Numbered from the stretch's first letter, positions 16,791 through 26,366 are shown. The stretch is DNA of 64,000 nt from Marinomonas algarum (GCF_020532605.1 NZ_JAJATW010000009.1:1-64000); one strand, 5' to 3'. Numbers and translations are program-made. The notes: generated by a model not told the origin, from the sequence alone.

Positions 16791-17792
16791 TTAGGCTGGA
16801 ATGTCTTCCAGTCGTGAGCAAGCGACCTGATGGTCATCAGACACAGGGTACAAGCGTGGTTTCTGCCCTTGACACACGTCAGTCGCATGGGGGCAGCGCG
16901 TGCGAAAGACACAACCGGACGGTGGGTTAATCGGCGACGGAAGATCCCCTGTTAACAGTTGAATGCTCTTATTGCGCTCTATTTGGGGGTCGGGCACCGG
17001 CACGGCTGACATCAAGGCTTTGGTATAAGGGTGCTTGGGCTGAGCGTATAATGAATGCTTGCTCGCCAGTTCCACAGGGTTGCCTAAATACATCACCAAC
17101 ACACGGTCTGAGATGTGTTTGACCACACTTAAATCATGGGCAATAAACACCAAGGATAAATTCATTTCTGCTTGCAGTTCTTTGAGCAAGTTCACCACTT
17201 GGGCCTGAATGGACACATCCAATGCCGATACCGGCTCGTCGCAGACGATCAGTTTGGGTTTGAGAATTAAGGCGCGGGCGATGCCGATACGTTGGCATTG
17301 GCCACCGGAAAATTCGTGTGGGTAGCGATTAATAACGTTAGGCAAAAGACCAACGCGATCCATCATCTGGCGCACCGCCTCTTTCACTGTTTGTTTTGAC
17401 CAATCCGGATGAAAGGTGTGAAGCGGCTCAGCAATAATATCGCCCACGGTCATACGTGGATCAAGAGAGGCTAAGGGATCTTGAAAGATCATTTGCAACT
17501 CTTGGCGCTTGTCACGCATCTGTTTTTTGTCGAGTTCGGTTAAATCTTGACCGAGCCAAACCACATTGCCCTCGGTGATGGGCACAAGGCGTAACAGCGC
17601 ACGGGCTAAGGTGGATTTACCACAACCCGATTCGCCCACCACGCCTAGGGTTTCTCCTTCATAAAGCGTCAGATCAACACCGTCAACAGCTTTCAGAGCG
17701 TGGCCTTTTTGCCACGGCCAAGCGTTGTCGGATTTGATGTTAAAATGCACTTTTAGATTGCGTACTTCCATCAAGGTTTTCTGAGTCTGCAT
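16791..17792 (-). CDS. oppF: Oligopeptide/dipeptide ABC transporter ATPase (OppF type)
   Basis: An ABC ATPase of about 333 residues with Walker A GESGCGKST, Q-loop IFQDPLASLDPRMTVGDII, signature SGGQCQRIGIARAL, Walker B LIVCDEPVSALD, and the C-terminal oligopeptide extension with the cysteine cluster (GCVFRTRCPHATDVC), which in this family can hold an iron-sulfur cluster. It couples ATP hydrolysis to peptide import with OppD. I prefer the ATG at 17792, which overlaps the oppD stop by one base (TAATG) and has AAGGA upstream; an ATG 12 bases earlier is also possible. Last gene of the opp operon. Confidence 0.93.
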   Translation of the reverse strand: MQTQKTLMEVRNLKVHFNIKSDNAWPWQKGHALKAVDGVDLTLYEGETLGVVGESGCGKSTLARALLRLVPITEGNVVWLGQDLTELDKKQMRDKRQELQMIFQDPLASLDPRMTVGDIIAEPLHTFHPDWSKQTVKEAVRQMMDRVGLLPNVINRYPHEFSGGQCQRIGIARALILKPKLIVCDEPVSALDVSIQAQVVNLLKELQAEMNLSLVFIAHDLSVVKHISDRVLVMYLGNPVELASKHSLYAQPKHPYTKALMSAVPVPDPQIERNKSIQLLTGDLPSPINPPSGCVFRTRCPHATDVCQGQKPRLYPVSDDHQVACSRLEDIPA

Positions 17793-18793
17793 TATACGGC
17801 CCATCCTTCGGTTGGTTTATGGCATGCGGCTCTTTGTCCAGAAGCAAAGGTGTCTAAACGCGGTGCTTGAGTGAGGCATTGCGCCCGAGCAAATTCGCAA
17901 CGCGCTTCAAATGGGCAACCTGCCGGTAAGTTGAGCAAATTCGGTGGGTTGCCAGGAATGGTGGCCAGTAAACCGCTGTCGCTATCAAGACGGGGAATGG
18001 CTTTTAATAAGCCTTGCGTATATGGGTGTGTTGGATGGTAAAAAATATCTTCTGCGGTGCCGTATTCCATGGTTTGTCCCGCGTACATTACCAGCACCTT
18101 GTCACACAAACCGGCCACCACACCAAGGTCATGAGTAATCATGATGATCGAGGTATTAAAGTCGCTTTTTAACTCGTTTAACAAGGTCAGGATTTGCGCC
18201 TGAACCGTAACATCAAGTGCGGTGGTGGGTTCGTCGGCAATGAGCAATTTAGGTTGGCACAGCAATGCCATAGCGATCATGACCCGTTGGCGCATGCCGC
18301 CGGAAAACTCGTGCGGGTACATGGCCATGCGTTTGCGCGCTTCGGGCATTTTAACCGCGTCGAGCATCTTAACCGACGCTTCAAACGCCTCGGCTTTTTT
18401 CATGCCTTTATGCAAGGTGAGTACTTCGATCAGTTGCTCCCCCACCTTCATATAAGGGTTGAGGGAGGTCATCGGATCTTGGAAGATCATGGCAATGTCT
18501 TTTGAGCGTATGCGGTTCATCGCCTTGTCACTCAGCGATAAAATGTTATCGCCTTCAAAACGGGCTTCGCCTTGAATGTTACCGTTTTTGGCCAGCAATC
18601 CCATGAGGGCAAACGCGGTTTGGCTTTTGCCTGAGCCTGACTCACCGACAATGCCTAAGGTTTCCCCTTGCCCCAAGGTAAAGTTGAGATTATTGACGGC
18701 TGTTACTGTGCCATCTGGGGTATGAAAGGCGACCTGCAAGTTGTCGACTTCGAGCAAGTTGGTGTCGCTGTTTAATGCTTTGTCCAATAACAT
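17792..18793 (-). CDS. oppD: Oligopeptide/dipeptide ABC transporter ATPase (OppD type)
   Basis: A 333-residue ABC ATPase with Walker A GESGSGKSQ, Q-loop IFQDPMTSLNPYMKVGEQL, signature SGGMRQRVMIAMAL, Walker B LLIADEPTTALD and the C-terminal peptide-family cysteine motif (GCPFEARCEFARAQC). It forms the ATPase pair with OppF on the cytoplasmic side of OppBC. It begins 9 bases after oppC and its stop is fused to the oppF start. Confidence 0.93.
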   Translation of the reverse strand: MLLDKALNSDTNLLEVDNLQVAFHTPDGTVTAVNNLNFTLGQGETLGIVGESGSGKSQTAFALMGLLAKNGNIQGEARFEGDNILSLSDKAMNRIRSKDIAMIFQDPMTSLNPYMKVGEQLIEVLTLHKGMKKAEAFEASVKMLDAVKMPEARKRMAMYPHEFSGGMRQRVMIAMALLCQPKLLIADEPTTALDVTVQAQILTLLNELKSDFNTSIIMITHDLGVVAGLCDKVLVMYAGQTMEYGTAEDIFYHPTHPYTQGLLKAIPRLDSDSGLLATIPGNPPNLLNLPAGCPFEARCEFARAQCLTQAPRLDTFASGQRAACHKPTEGWAV

Positions 18794-18802
18794 AAAGCCT
18801 CC

Positions 18803-19729
18803 TTAGCGGTCTTTCGGGTCAAGCGCGTCTCGTAAGCCGTCGCCGAGGAAGTTAAAACAAAATAAGGTCACCACAAGGAAACCTAATGGCCAAGCCAGTT
18901 GCCAAATAGCGATTTCCATATTTTGAGCGCCTTCAGAAATCAATGCCCCCCAGCTGGTCATGGGTTCTTGTACCCCTAATCCTAAGAAACTGATGAAGGA
19001 TTCCAATAAGATCATGTTGGGCACCAAGAGGGTGGCGTACACCACCACGATGCCGAGCACGTTAGGTACGATGTGACGGAGAATGATTTTCGGTGTCGAC
19101 ACGCCACAGGCGTAGGCGGCTTCAATGTATTCTTTATTTTTTAAACTCAGGGTTTGACCGCGTACGATTCTGGCCATATCGAGCCAAGAAATGGCGCCAA
19201 TAGCGACGAAAATCAAAAAGATCTGACGACCAAACAGTGTCATCAAGATGATCACGAAAAACATAAAGGGAAAGGAGTTGAGAATTTCAAGAAAGCGCAT
19301 CATCACACTGTCCACACGGCCACCGATGTAGCCCGATGTGGCGCCATACAGGGTGCCGATCACAATCGCCACAATACTGCCAAGCACCCCTACCAGCAAA
19401 GAGATTTGCCCTCCCTGCATGGTGCGCACGAAAATATCGCGCCCCAGGGTATCGGTACCAAAATAGTGGCCATTTTCTAGACTGGGGCGACCTAAAACAG
19501 AAATATCCGATAAGGCTTCCCAGTCTATATCGTCGTATTGCCATTGGCTAAACAGCGGGCCTAGCAGAGCAATGGCCGTAATTAGGCCTAATACAATTAA
19601 GCTGACCACCGCAGCGTGATTGGAAAAAAAGCGGCGACGGGCATCTTGCCATAAACTGCGACCTTCAATGTCTACCACTTCCTGGGCAAACTGTTCAACG
19701 GCCTGAACGTTGTCTTTATTGGTAATCAT
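18803..19729 (-). CDS. oppC: Peptide ABC transporter permease OppC
   Basis: A 308-residue permease of the OppC/DppC type: an N-terminal helix, a periplasmic loop with the family motif HYFGTDTLGRDIFVR, then five membrane helices and the ATPase-contact EAA loop (YIEAAYACGVSTPKIILRHIVPN). It forms the inner-membrane channel with OppB. Spacing to both neighbours is about 10 bases. Confidence 0.94.
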   Translation of the reverse strand: MITNKDNVQAVEQFAQEVVDIEGRSLWQDARRRFFSNHAAVVSLIVLGLITAIALLGPLFSQWQYDDIDWEALSDISVLGRPSLENGHYFGTDTLGRDIFVRTMQGGQISLLVGVLGSIVAIVIGTLYGATSGYIGGRVDSVMMRFLEILNSFPFMFFVIILMTLFGRQIFLIFVAIGAISWLDMARIVRGQTLSLKNKEYIEAAYACGVSTPKIILRHIVPNVLGIVVVYATLLVPNMILLESFISFLGLGVQEPMTSWGALISEGAQNMEIAIWQLAWPLGFLVVTLFCFNFLGDGLRDALDPKDR

Positions 19730-19741
19730 AATGATAAGGCC

Positions 19742-20662
19742 TTAGTAACGAATTTTCGGATCAATGAGGGCATATAAAACATCCACCACAGCATTGAAAA
19801 GAATGGTAAGCGTGCCGACCAAAATGGTCACACCCATTACCATGGAGTAATCTCGATTGAGTGCGCCATTGATAAAGTGCTGACCAATCCCGCCAGTGCC
19901 AAAATACACATCCACGATCACCGAGCCGGTGATGATGCCGACAAACGCCGGTCCAAGGTAGGAAATAACGGGCAGCATAGCGGGGCGTAAGGCATGCTTA
20001 AAAATAATACGATGTTTCGGTAAGCCCTTAGCTTTGGCGGTTCGGATAAAGTTGGAGTGCATGGTTTCGATCATGCTACCGCGGGTAATACGCGCGATTT
20101 GCGCAATGTAGCTGGTGGACATGGCAATCACCGGCATCACCAAATAAGGCCAGGCACCGCCGTTCCAACCACCGGGTGGCAACCACTGGTTGTAGATGGA
20201 GAAAACGAGAATACATAAGGGAGCCAACACAAAGTTAGGTAATACAATGCCCAAATTGGCCACAGCCATCACACTGTAATCGACCCAAGAGTTTTGACGT
20301 AATGCGGCAATGACCCCACACCCGACGCCAATGACCAATGCAACAAGAAATGACCAAAGACCAATTTCTGCAGAGACCGGAAAGCTTTGCGCAATGAGTT
20401 CGTTGATAGTGAAGTCTTTGTAACGAAAAGAAGGGCCTAAATCCCCTTGTAACAGGCCACCTAAGTAATAAAAAAACTGGTTAATCACCGGTTCGTCTAG
20501 GTGATACTTGGCATTAATGTTGGCCAACACTTCTGGCGGCAAGGTGCGCTCTCCAGAAAAAGGGCTACCGGGAGCAGAGTGCATCAAGAAAAAAGACACA
20601 GTGATTAATACTAGTAGGGTCGGAATGGCCTCTAGTATACGTTTGAGAATAAACGTCAGCAT
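19742..20662 (-). CDS. oppB: Peptide ABC transporter permease OppB
   Basis: A 306-residue permease of the OppB/DppB type with six membrane helices. It shows the N-terminal LKRILEAIPTLLVLITVSFFL helix, the periplasmic GDLGPSFRYKDFTI segment and the EAA loop (FIRTAKAKGLPKHRIIFKHALRPA). Its partner is OppC. An intercistronic hairpin separates it from oppA. Confidence 0.95.
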   Translation of the reverse strand: MLTFILKRILEAIPTLLVLITVSFFLMHSAPGSPFSGERTLPPEVLANINAKYHLDEPVINQFFYYLGGLLQGDLGPSFRYKDFTINELIAQSFPVSAEIGLWSFLVALVIGVGCGVIAALRQNSWVDYSVMAVANLGIVLPNFVLAPLCILVFSIYNQWLPPGGWNGGAWPYLVMPVIAMSTSYIAQIARITRGSMIETMHSNFIRTAKAKGLPKHRIIFKHALRPAMLPVISYLGPAFVGIITGSVIVDVYFGTGGIGQHFINGALNRDYSMVMGVTILVGTLTILFNAVVDVLYALIDPKIRY

Positions 20663-20686
20663 AAAAATAGTACCGGGCTAGAAATG

Positions 20687-20719
20687 ACCCAGTGGCCGAT
20701 CAACGTATCGGCACTGGGT
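20687..20719 (-). other. Hairpin between oppA and oppB
   Basis: ACCCAGT-g-GCCGAT (20687-20700) pairs with ATCGGC-ACTGGGT (20707-20719): 13 base pairs with one bulge and a 6-base loop. No T tract follows on the minus strand. It most likely protects the oppA message from 3' decay or slows readthrough, giving more binding protein than permease. Confidence 0.75.
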
Positions 20720-20745
20720 AGGGTTTGTGCTACGTACAGGGCAGG

Positions 20746-22356
20746 TTAGTGCTTAATAATGTACATATCGCGTGTGTAAATGCTGTCTTCTGGGTTCGGA
20801 GAGTAACCACCGACATACGGTTTTACCAAACGCTTGGTGGTGTATTGGTAAATAGGGGCGACGGCCATGTCTTGTTCAATGGCAATGGCTTCCGCTTGGT
20901 TGTAATTTTCAGAAGGGTTTTGCAGGGTTTTGGCGTCGGCCAGTAAACGGTCGTATTCCGCATTATTGTATTTGCCGTCGTTGTTACCGTGGGTCGAGGT
21001 CAATAAATCCAGCATGGTAGACGCTTCGTTGTAGTCCCCAATCCAGCCAGCACGAGCGATGTCAAACTGCTGGTGCTTTTTGGTCTCTAGGTAGGTTTTC
21101 CACTCTTGGTTTTCGAGGGTCACACTGACGCCCAAGGTTTTTTTCCACATAGACGCCACAGCAATGGCGATTTTTTTGTGGTTTTCATTGGTGTTGTAAA
21201 GCAGGTTAAAAGACAACGGATTGCGCTTATCAAAACCAGCTTCTTCCAACAGAGCCTGTGCTTTTTCATTACGCTCTTTCTGTGTCCAAGTCGCGTATTC
21301 TGGTGTGGCAGGGTTAAAACCATTCACAACCTCTGGCGTGAAAGAGTAGGCCGGTAGTTCCCCTGTGCCCGTGACGAATTTGGTAATCACGTTGCGGTCG
21401 ATGGCGTAAGATAAGGCTTTACGCACGCGAACGTCATCATAAGGCGCTTTGGTCGTGTTAAATTGATAATAGTATGTGCCTAACATGGGCGTGACGACGA
21501 CTTGCTCTGGGATGTCGCGCTGTAGCTGTTTGAAATGGTCATTTGGCAGTTCATAACTTAGATCCATTTGCCCAGCCTGGAAGCGTTTAAGCTCGGCATT
21601 AGGCGATTCAATTGGCAAAAAGGTCACTTGATTAATGACGGTTTTGTCATCGTTCCAGTAATGGCTATTGCGTGAAAAAACCATCTTTTCGTTAACGATC
21701 CATTCGTCCATCTTATAAGCACCGTTGGAGACGATGTGCTCGGCTTTCGTCCAATTACTGCCCCATTTCTCAATGGTTTTCTTTGGGGCTGGGAACATGG
21801 TTTGGTGGGCGGTCATTTTAACGAAATAAGGTACGGGGCGATCCAATGAGACCTGAAAAGTATAGTCGTCTAATGCTTTGACGCCTAAGGTACTTGGCTC
21901 GGCTTCCCCATTAATGATTTTTGACGCATTGGTAATGGAAGGGATTTCGATAAACCAAGCGTAAGGCGATGCAGTCGCAGGGTCTACAGCGCGGGTGAAA
22001 CCATAAACAAAGTCATGGGCGGTAACCGGGTCGCCGTTCGACCATTTTGCATCTTGGCGTAGGGTGAACGTATAAAGTGTATTGTCTTCGTTGGCGGTAT
22101 AGCTTTTTGCTACGCCAGGTACCAAGTTACCCTCACCATCTAAATTATAAAGGCCTTCAAATAAGTCGCGCGCTCGTGCTGAGCCCGGTGTGCCTTCAAT
22201 TTTCTGTGGGTCTAAAGTCGCTGGTTCAGAACCGCCACCACGGACAAGGTCTTGTACGTCAGCCAGCTCTGTTCCAGCAGGGACGTTAGCGGCATAGGAT
22301 GGTGCTGTTATTAGGGTAGAGGCCAGAATTGCGCTGGCAAGCAGTGTTTTTTTCAT
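20746..22356 (-). CDS. oppA: Oligopeptide ABC transporter substrate-binding protein OppA
   Basis: A 536-residue periplasmic binding protein of the SBP_bac_5 family. The signal peptide is MKKTLLASAILASTLITAPSYA. Typical family segments follow: GGGSEPATLDPQKIEG, the AKWSNGDPVTAHDFVYGFTRA motif and DVRVRKALSYAIDR. It delivers peptides to OppBC. The sequence is closest in feel to E. coli OppA/MppA (DIARAGWIGDYNEASTMLDL). First gene of oppABCDF, with a good ribosome site (AAAGGGA). Peptide size preference cannot be read. Confidence 0.93.
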   Translation of the reverse strand: MKKTLLASAILASTLITAPSYAANVPAGTELADVQDLVRGGGSEPATLDPQKIEGTPGSARARDLFEGLYNLDGEGNLVPGVAKSYTANEDNTLYTFTLRQDAKWSNGDPVTAHDFVYGFTRAVDPATASPYAWFIEIPSITNASKIINGEAEPSTLGVKALDDYTFQVSLDRPVPYFVKMTAHQTMFPAPKKTIEKWGSNWTKAEHIVSNGAYKMDEWIVNEKMVFSRNSHYWNDDKTVINQVTFLPIESPNAELKRFQAGQMDLSYELPNDHFKQLQRDIPEQVVVTPMLGTYYYQFNTTKAPYDDVRVRKALSYAIDRNVITKFVTGTGELPAYSFTPEVVNGFNPATPEYATWTQKERNEKAQALLEEAGFDKRNPLSFNLLYNTNENHKKIAIAVASMWKKTLGVSVTLENQEWKTYLETKKHQQFDIARAGWIGDYNEASTMLDLLTSTHGNNDGKYNNAEYDRLLADAKTLQNPSENYNQAEAIAIEQDMAVAPIYQYTTKRLVKPYVGGYSPNPEDSIYTRDMYIIKH

Positions 22357-22579
22357 TTTCTTAGTCCCTTTATTTGTCTGTTTCTAATTATTTAATAATG
22401 TTCTTAGTTTGTTGAAATTCCTGACACTTTCATCATTCCCCAAAGCACAAAAGCCTACAATCGAAATTCCGTATCAGGCTATACGTTGCCTAAAGGTTAG
22501 GGGGTAAAAAGCGTCTATGGCGATAGACCTTAAAAAAGCCTCAATCCCCCGTAGACACAGGCTTGATTCGGTGAGTGTG

Positions 22580-22609
22580 TTGTGGAGCCGACCCTAGGAC
22601 CGTGATATT
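22580..22609 (+). promoter_or_regulatory. Possible sigma-70 promoter for cysZ
   Basis: TTGTGG (22580-22585) and GATATT (22604-22609) are separated by 18 bases. The predicted start of transcription falls just before the GTG at 22651, which agrees with that start codon. Confidence 0.4.
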
Positions 22610-22650
22610 CTGTGTGTATCATAAACATTGAATTTAAGGTAAACGGCATC

Positions 22651-23430
22651 GTGATCTCACATCCATTTAAAGCCGCTGGGGCATTTCTTAAAGCATTTCC
22701 CTTGGTGTTATCAAAAGAGTTAAGGCTGTTCATCTTGGCGCCCTTGTTGGCGAATTGCCTATTGGTTGGCTTGCTGTACATGGTGGCGTTCAGCTATTTC
22801 CAGACATTGATGGACTCCGCGATGGGGTATTTGCCTGAGTGGGTGTTTTTCTTAGAGTGGCTGTTTAAGGTGATTTTTGCCGCCATTATTAGTGTGTTGT
22901 TGTTTTACAGCTTTTCGGTCGGGGTCAATATTTTAGCCGCGCCCTTTATGGCATTTCTGGCGGAAAAGGTAGAAGAAAAAGAAACGGGTAAGGTGTTTGA
23001 TGAAACCTTGAGTGCCAGTGTGATTATGACGATTATTGTCCGCAGTTTGCAGCGTGAATTACAAAAGATTCTGTACTTTTTGCCACGTTTTATCTTGTTA
23101 CTTTTGTTGTCGTTTATTCCTCTTGTGAATGTGATTGCACCGGTTTTGTTGTTGCTGTTTTCGATGTGGATGCTGTCTTTGCAGTATATGGATTATGCCT
23201 TTGATAATAATAAGGTCACGTTCCATGACATGAGAATGAGCCTACGCACCAAGCCTTTATTGTGTTGGACATTTGGTGCCATTGTGATGGTGGCTTTGAC
23301 CATTCCTTTGTTTAATTTGTTCGTGATGCCGATTGCCGTTGTGGCGGCAACCCTGTTATGGATTTCAGTTTTTCGAGCGCAACATGAGAGCTATTCTACT
23401 TTATTGGATCGTAAGCACGGAGCGTTATGA
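22651..23430 (+). CDS. cysZ: Sulfate permease CysZ
   Basis: About 259 residues from a GTG at 22651 (AAGG 11 bases upstream), close to the 253 of E. coli CysZ; an earlier GTG at 22612 is in frame but lies at or before the predicted transcription start. It belongs to the EI24/CysZ family: four to six hydrophobic segments, the conserved helical SVGVNILAAPFMAFLAEKVEE region, and the C-terminal SLQYMDYAFDNNKVTFHDMR motif. It mediates sulfate entry for cysteine synthesis in the inner membrane. Its stop overlaps the start of the following response regulator (ATGA), an unexpected pairing. Confidence 0.88.
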   Translation: MISHPFKAAGAFLKAFPLVLSKELRLFILAPLLANCLLVGLLYMVAFSYFQTLMDSAMGYLPEWVFFLEWLFKVIFAAIISVLLFYSFSVGVNILAAPFMAFLAEKVEEKETGKVFDETLSASVIMTIIVRSLQRELQKILYFLPRFILLLLLSFIPLVNVIAPVLLLLFSMWMLSLQYMDYAFDNNKVTFHDMRMSLRTKPLLCWTFGAIVMVALTIPLFNLFVMPIAVVAATLLWISVFRAQHESYSTLLDRKHGAL

Positions 23431-24299
23431 TGAGTGTAAAAATTTTAGTAGTGGATGATGCGTCTTTTACACGTGATTTGATTCGTCGCACCTTACGCAA
23501 ACAGTTTCCTGCCGCGGAAATTGAAGAAGCCATTAATGGCCGCAAAGCCCAACAAATGATGACAAAAACAGCGTTTGATATGGTGTTATGCGATTGGGAA
23601 ATGCCAGAAATGACGGGCGTTGAATTGCTTAAGTGGTGTCGGGAGCAACCGAATTACAAAAAAGACACCGTGCCTTTTGTGATGATCACCAGCCGTGGTG
23701 ACAAAAGCCATGTAGTGGAAGCGGTACAATCAGGCGTGACGGATTACCTTGGCAAGCCTTTTTCCAGTGATCAGCTGGTCAGTAAGGTCACAGCAGCGGC
23801 GAAAAAGCACGGTCTTGAAGCGCGCTTGACAGCACAAAAATCTCGTCAAGCCAGTCATTCCGGTGGTGTCGGCGCTGCGTCGTTGGATGTACTGATGGGA
23901 GCGGGAAAATCGGCACAGGTACAGGCAACGAAGTTTGCTTCACCTGAAACGTCGGCAGCATCGCCTTCCAGCGTTATGTCAACCACAGGGGCAAAAGACG
24001 TAAAAATTCCCACTTTAGTGCGCTTTGAGGGCAAACAGTTTCGTTGCATGGTGATTCAGTTTAGCAAAACAGATGCGACCATGTTCATCAAGAGCGATGA
24101 CGTTGTGCCGCAGGTGTTAGGGCAAGCGGTGTTGGATTTAGAGTTTTCTGGTCAAGTTAACCGCTTGAATTATTTTGTACAATCCGTTGCCACCACAGAA
24201 AAGAAACACGACTCGACATTTTTGACCGTTGTGTTGAACTTGATTGACCAAGACAGTGAAAAAGAGGCCTTTGTCCAGAAGCTGTTCGACAGCTTATAA
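23427..24299 (+). CDS. Response regulator with C-terminal PilZ-like domain
   Basis: A 290-residue protein. Residues 4-125 are a complete receiver (phospho-Asp in LCDWEMPEMTG near residue 55, Thr/Ser in MITSRG, Lys in LGKPFSS). A linker rich in Ser/Ala/Gly (about 135-190) leads to a beta-rich C-terminal domain (LVRFEGKQFRCMVIQFSKTDATMFIK) that resembles PilZ in outline but lacks RxxxR and the D/NxSxxG motif, so c-di-GMP binding is doubtful. The receiver looks like CheY-type regulators. It overlaps cysZ and is convergent with phoR; no partner kinase is adjacent. Confidence 0.8.
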   Translation: MMSVKILVVDDASFTRDLIRRTLRKQFPAAEIEEAINGRKAQQMMTKTAFDMVLCDWEMPEMTGVELLKWCREQPNYKKDTVPFVMITSRGDKSHVVEAVQSGVTDYLGKPFSSDQLVSKVTAAAKKHGLEARLTAQKSRQASHSGGVGAASLDVLMGAGKSAQVQATKFASPETSAASPSSVMSTTGAKDVKIPTLVRFEGKQFRCMVIQFSKTDATMFIKSDDVVPQVLGQAVLDLEFSGQVNRLNYFVQSVATTEKKHDSTFLTVVLNLIDQDSEKEAFVQKLFDSL

Positions 24300-24306
24300 C
24301 AGCGAA

Positions 24307-25629
24307 TTATTCAAGCTCAACGGGTTGCGCAGGTATGTTGTCAGTACGGGTTCGACTGGCGGGGAAGTGACAAGAAAACGTACTGCCTTGGCTTAGTTGA
24401 CTCTGAATGTGCAGTTTGGCGTCATGGTGTAGCAAAACGTGTCTGACAATGGCTAAGCCTAATCCCGTTCCTCCGGTTTTTGAGCCGCGACCTTTATCGA
24501 CACGAAAGAAACGCTCGGTCAAACGCGGTATGTATTGTGGGTCAACGCCAATACCAGAATCTGTCACTGAGAACACACCGCTGACCTCATCAGATTCCCA
24601 ACTCACATTGATATTACCGCCATCGGGTGAGTACTTAATAGCGTTCACAATTAAATTAGAAAACGCGCTATAGAGTTCTTTGTAAGAGCCATATAAACGG
24701 GCATTTTCTGGTATAGCCAGTGATAAATGATGGGTTTCCGTCAGCATAGGCGATGTCGCACTGGCGATGGCTTCCATCATGCCTAACAGGTTATGCCACT
24801 GATTCTCTTCTCGCTTATCGTTGCTTTCTAGACGCGACAACAGCAACAAATCTTCAATGAGATGTTCCATCCGATCCGATTGTTCAGACATGTTTACAAT
24901 GCCTTTTTGCATGCTTTTCGGTAGGCTGTCTTTGAACATATCCAGTGTTTCTAAATACCCTTTGATGACGGTCAGTGGGGTTTTAAGTTCGTGGGACGCG
25001 TTGGCCACAAAGTCTTTACGCATCTGTTCTAGTAGGTGCAAACGCGTGATATCACGGATAAAGATAAGGTGGTCGTTTTTATCGTAGAGTGTGGTCTGGA
25101 TTTCCAAATACACACCATTTTTCGCGGGTGATTTGATGATTAGAGGTTCACCAAAACGCTTTTGATTGAAATAACGGAAAAAGTCTGGATTGCGCAGTAT
25201 GTTGGTAATGGCTTGACCACGATCGACAGGACGAACCAAACCAAGCAAGTGGGCTGCAGAGTTATTCCACCATTCTAGGTTGCCCTGATTATCCGCCATG
25301 ATCACCCCTTCTTTCAGGGCTGTGGTGGATCTTTCAATACGTGTTAAAGCTTGGCGCATACGACGCTTGGATTTACGTTGTTTTTTCTGTAAGCGATACA
25401 CGGAATCAAACACTTCACCCCAAATGCCCGCTGCTTCCGGTGGTGCGGCTTTACCCGAGTAACGTAACCAATTATGAAATTGATAAAGCTGATACAGCTG
25501 CCAATACAGAGAGCCTAAAACATACAGCAGTATGACCGCGAGTATTTGATTAAGAATAAAACCAATTACAAGACAGGCAGCGAGACCAGTCAACCAGGTT
25601 ATCAGGGTGTTGCGCCACACTTTTTTCAT
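24307..25629 (-). CDS. phoR: Phosphate regulon sensor histidine kinase PhoR
   Basis: A 440-residue kinase with the PhoR architecture: two N-terminal membrane helices within the first 45 residues, a short basic cytoplasmic linker, a PAS domain (about 95-200), HisKA with NASHELKTPLTVIKGY, and a HATPase with N box NLIVNAIKYSP, G1 DSGIGV and G2 GTGLGLAIV. It phosphorylates PhoB when phosphate is low, under control of the Pst/PhoU complex encoded earlier in the window. Its start overlaps the phoB stop (ATGA). Confidence 0.96.
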   Translation of the reverse strand: MKKVWRNTLITWLTGLAACLVIGFILNQILAVILLYVLGSLYWQLYQLYQFHNWLRYSGKAAPPEAAGIWGEVFDSVYRLQKKQRKSKRRMRQALTRIERSTTALKEGVIMADNQGNLEWWNNSAAHLLGLVRPVDRGQAITNILRNPDFFRYFNQKRFGEPLIIKSPAKNGVYLEIQTTLYDKNDHLIFIRDITRLHLLEQMRKDFVANASHELKTPLTVIKGYLETLDMFKDSLPKSMQKGIVNMSEQSDRMEHLIEDLLLLSRLESNDKREENQWHNLLGMMEAIASATSPMLTETHHLSLAIPENARLYGSYKELYSAFSNLIVNAIKYSPDGGNINVSWESDEVSGVFSVTDSGIGVDPQYIPRLTERFFRVDKGRGSKTGGTGLGLAIVRHVLLHHDAKLHIQSQLSQGSTFSCHFPASRTRTDNIPAQPVELE

Positions 25630-26336
25630 AGAGACCTTTGTGCAGAAAAGCGGTAGCCCGTGCCTCGTACGGTTTGTATCAAGTAGTCATGGGTACTGCC
25701 AATGGCTTTGCGTAAACGACGAATATGTACATCGACGGTACGTTCTTCAACATAGACATTGCCGCCCCATACCTGATCCAACAATTGCGCTCTAGAATAG
25801 GCGCGTTCTTGGTGGGTCATCAGGAATTTAAGGAGGCGGTATTCGGTTGGCCCCATATCTAAAGGGCGTGTTCCTATGGTAACGCGCTGGCTGATTGGAT
25901 CAAGCACCAGATTATCAATTTCGATGGGTTCATCCACACCTTGAGGAGTAGCGCGTCGTAATACGGCTTTCAGACGTGCAACGAGCTCACGAGGGGAAAA
26001 AGGCTTGGTGATATAATCATCTGCCCCGACTTCGAGGCCTTGAATCTTATTGTCTTCTTCACTTTTTGCGGTCAGCATGATGACAGGGATTTCTGCCGTT
26101 GTAGCGTCTTTTTTCAGTCGGCGAGTCAGTTCGATACCACTGCCGCCAGGCATCATCCAGTCCACTAAGATCAGATCAGGGCGATGATCAACCACGATCT
26201 CGTGGCCTTGCTGGATGTTTTCTGCTTCTAAATATTCGTAGCCCGCCATTTCTAAGGCGATGGCAATCATTTCACGGATAGACGATTCGTCGTCTATGAT
26301 TAATACTTTTTTAGCGGTCACAGGCTTCACCTTCAC
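25626..26336 (-). CDS. phoB: Phosphate regulon response regulator PhoB
   Basis: A 236-residue OmpR/PhoB regulator. The receiver has acidic residues DDESS, phospho-Asp in LVDWMMPG and Lys in ITKPFSP. The winged-helix DNA-binding domain shows the PhoB hallmark LGPTEYRLLKFLMTHQERAYSRAQLLDQVWG and the recognition region VDVHIRRLRKAI. It activates pst and its own operon through Pho boxes. A Pho box lies about 30 bases upstream. Confidence 0.97.
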   Translation of the reverse strand: MKVKPVTAKKVLIIDDESSIREMIAIALEMAGYEYLEAENIQQGHEIVVDHRPDLILVDWMMPGGSGIELTRRLKKDATTAEIPVIMLTAKSEEDNKIQGLEVGADDYITKPFSPRELVARLKAVLRRATPQGVDEPIEIDNLVLDPISQRVTIGTRPLDMGPTEYRLLKFLMTHQERAYSRAQLLDQVWGGNVYVEERTVDVHIRRLRKAIGSTHDYLIQTVRGTGYRFSAQRSL

Positions 26337-26366
26337 GTCAGGAATGCTGTTATTAAAGCGATCTTA

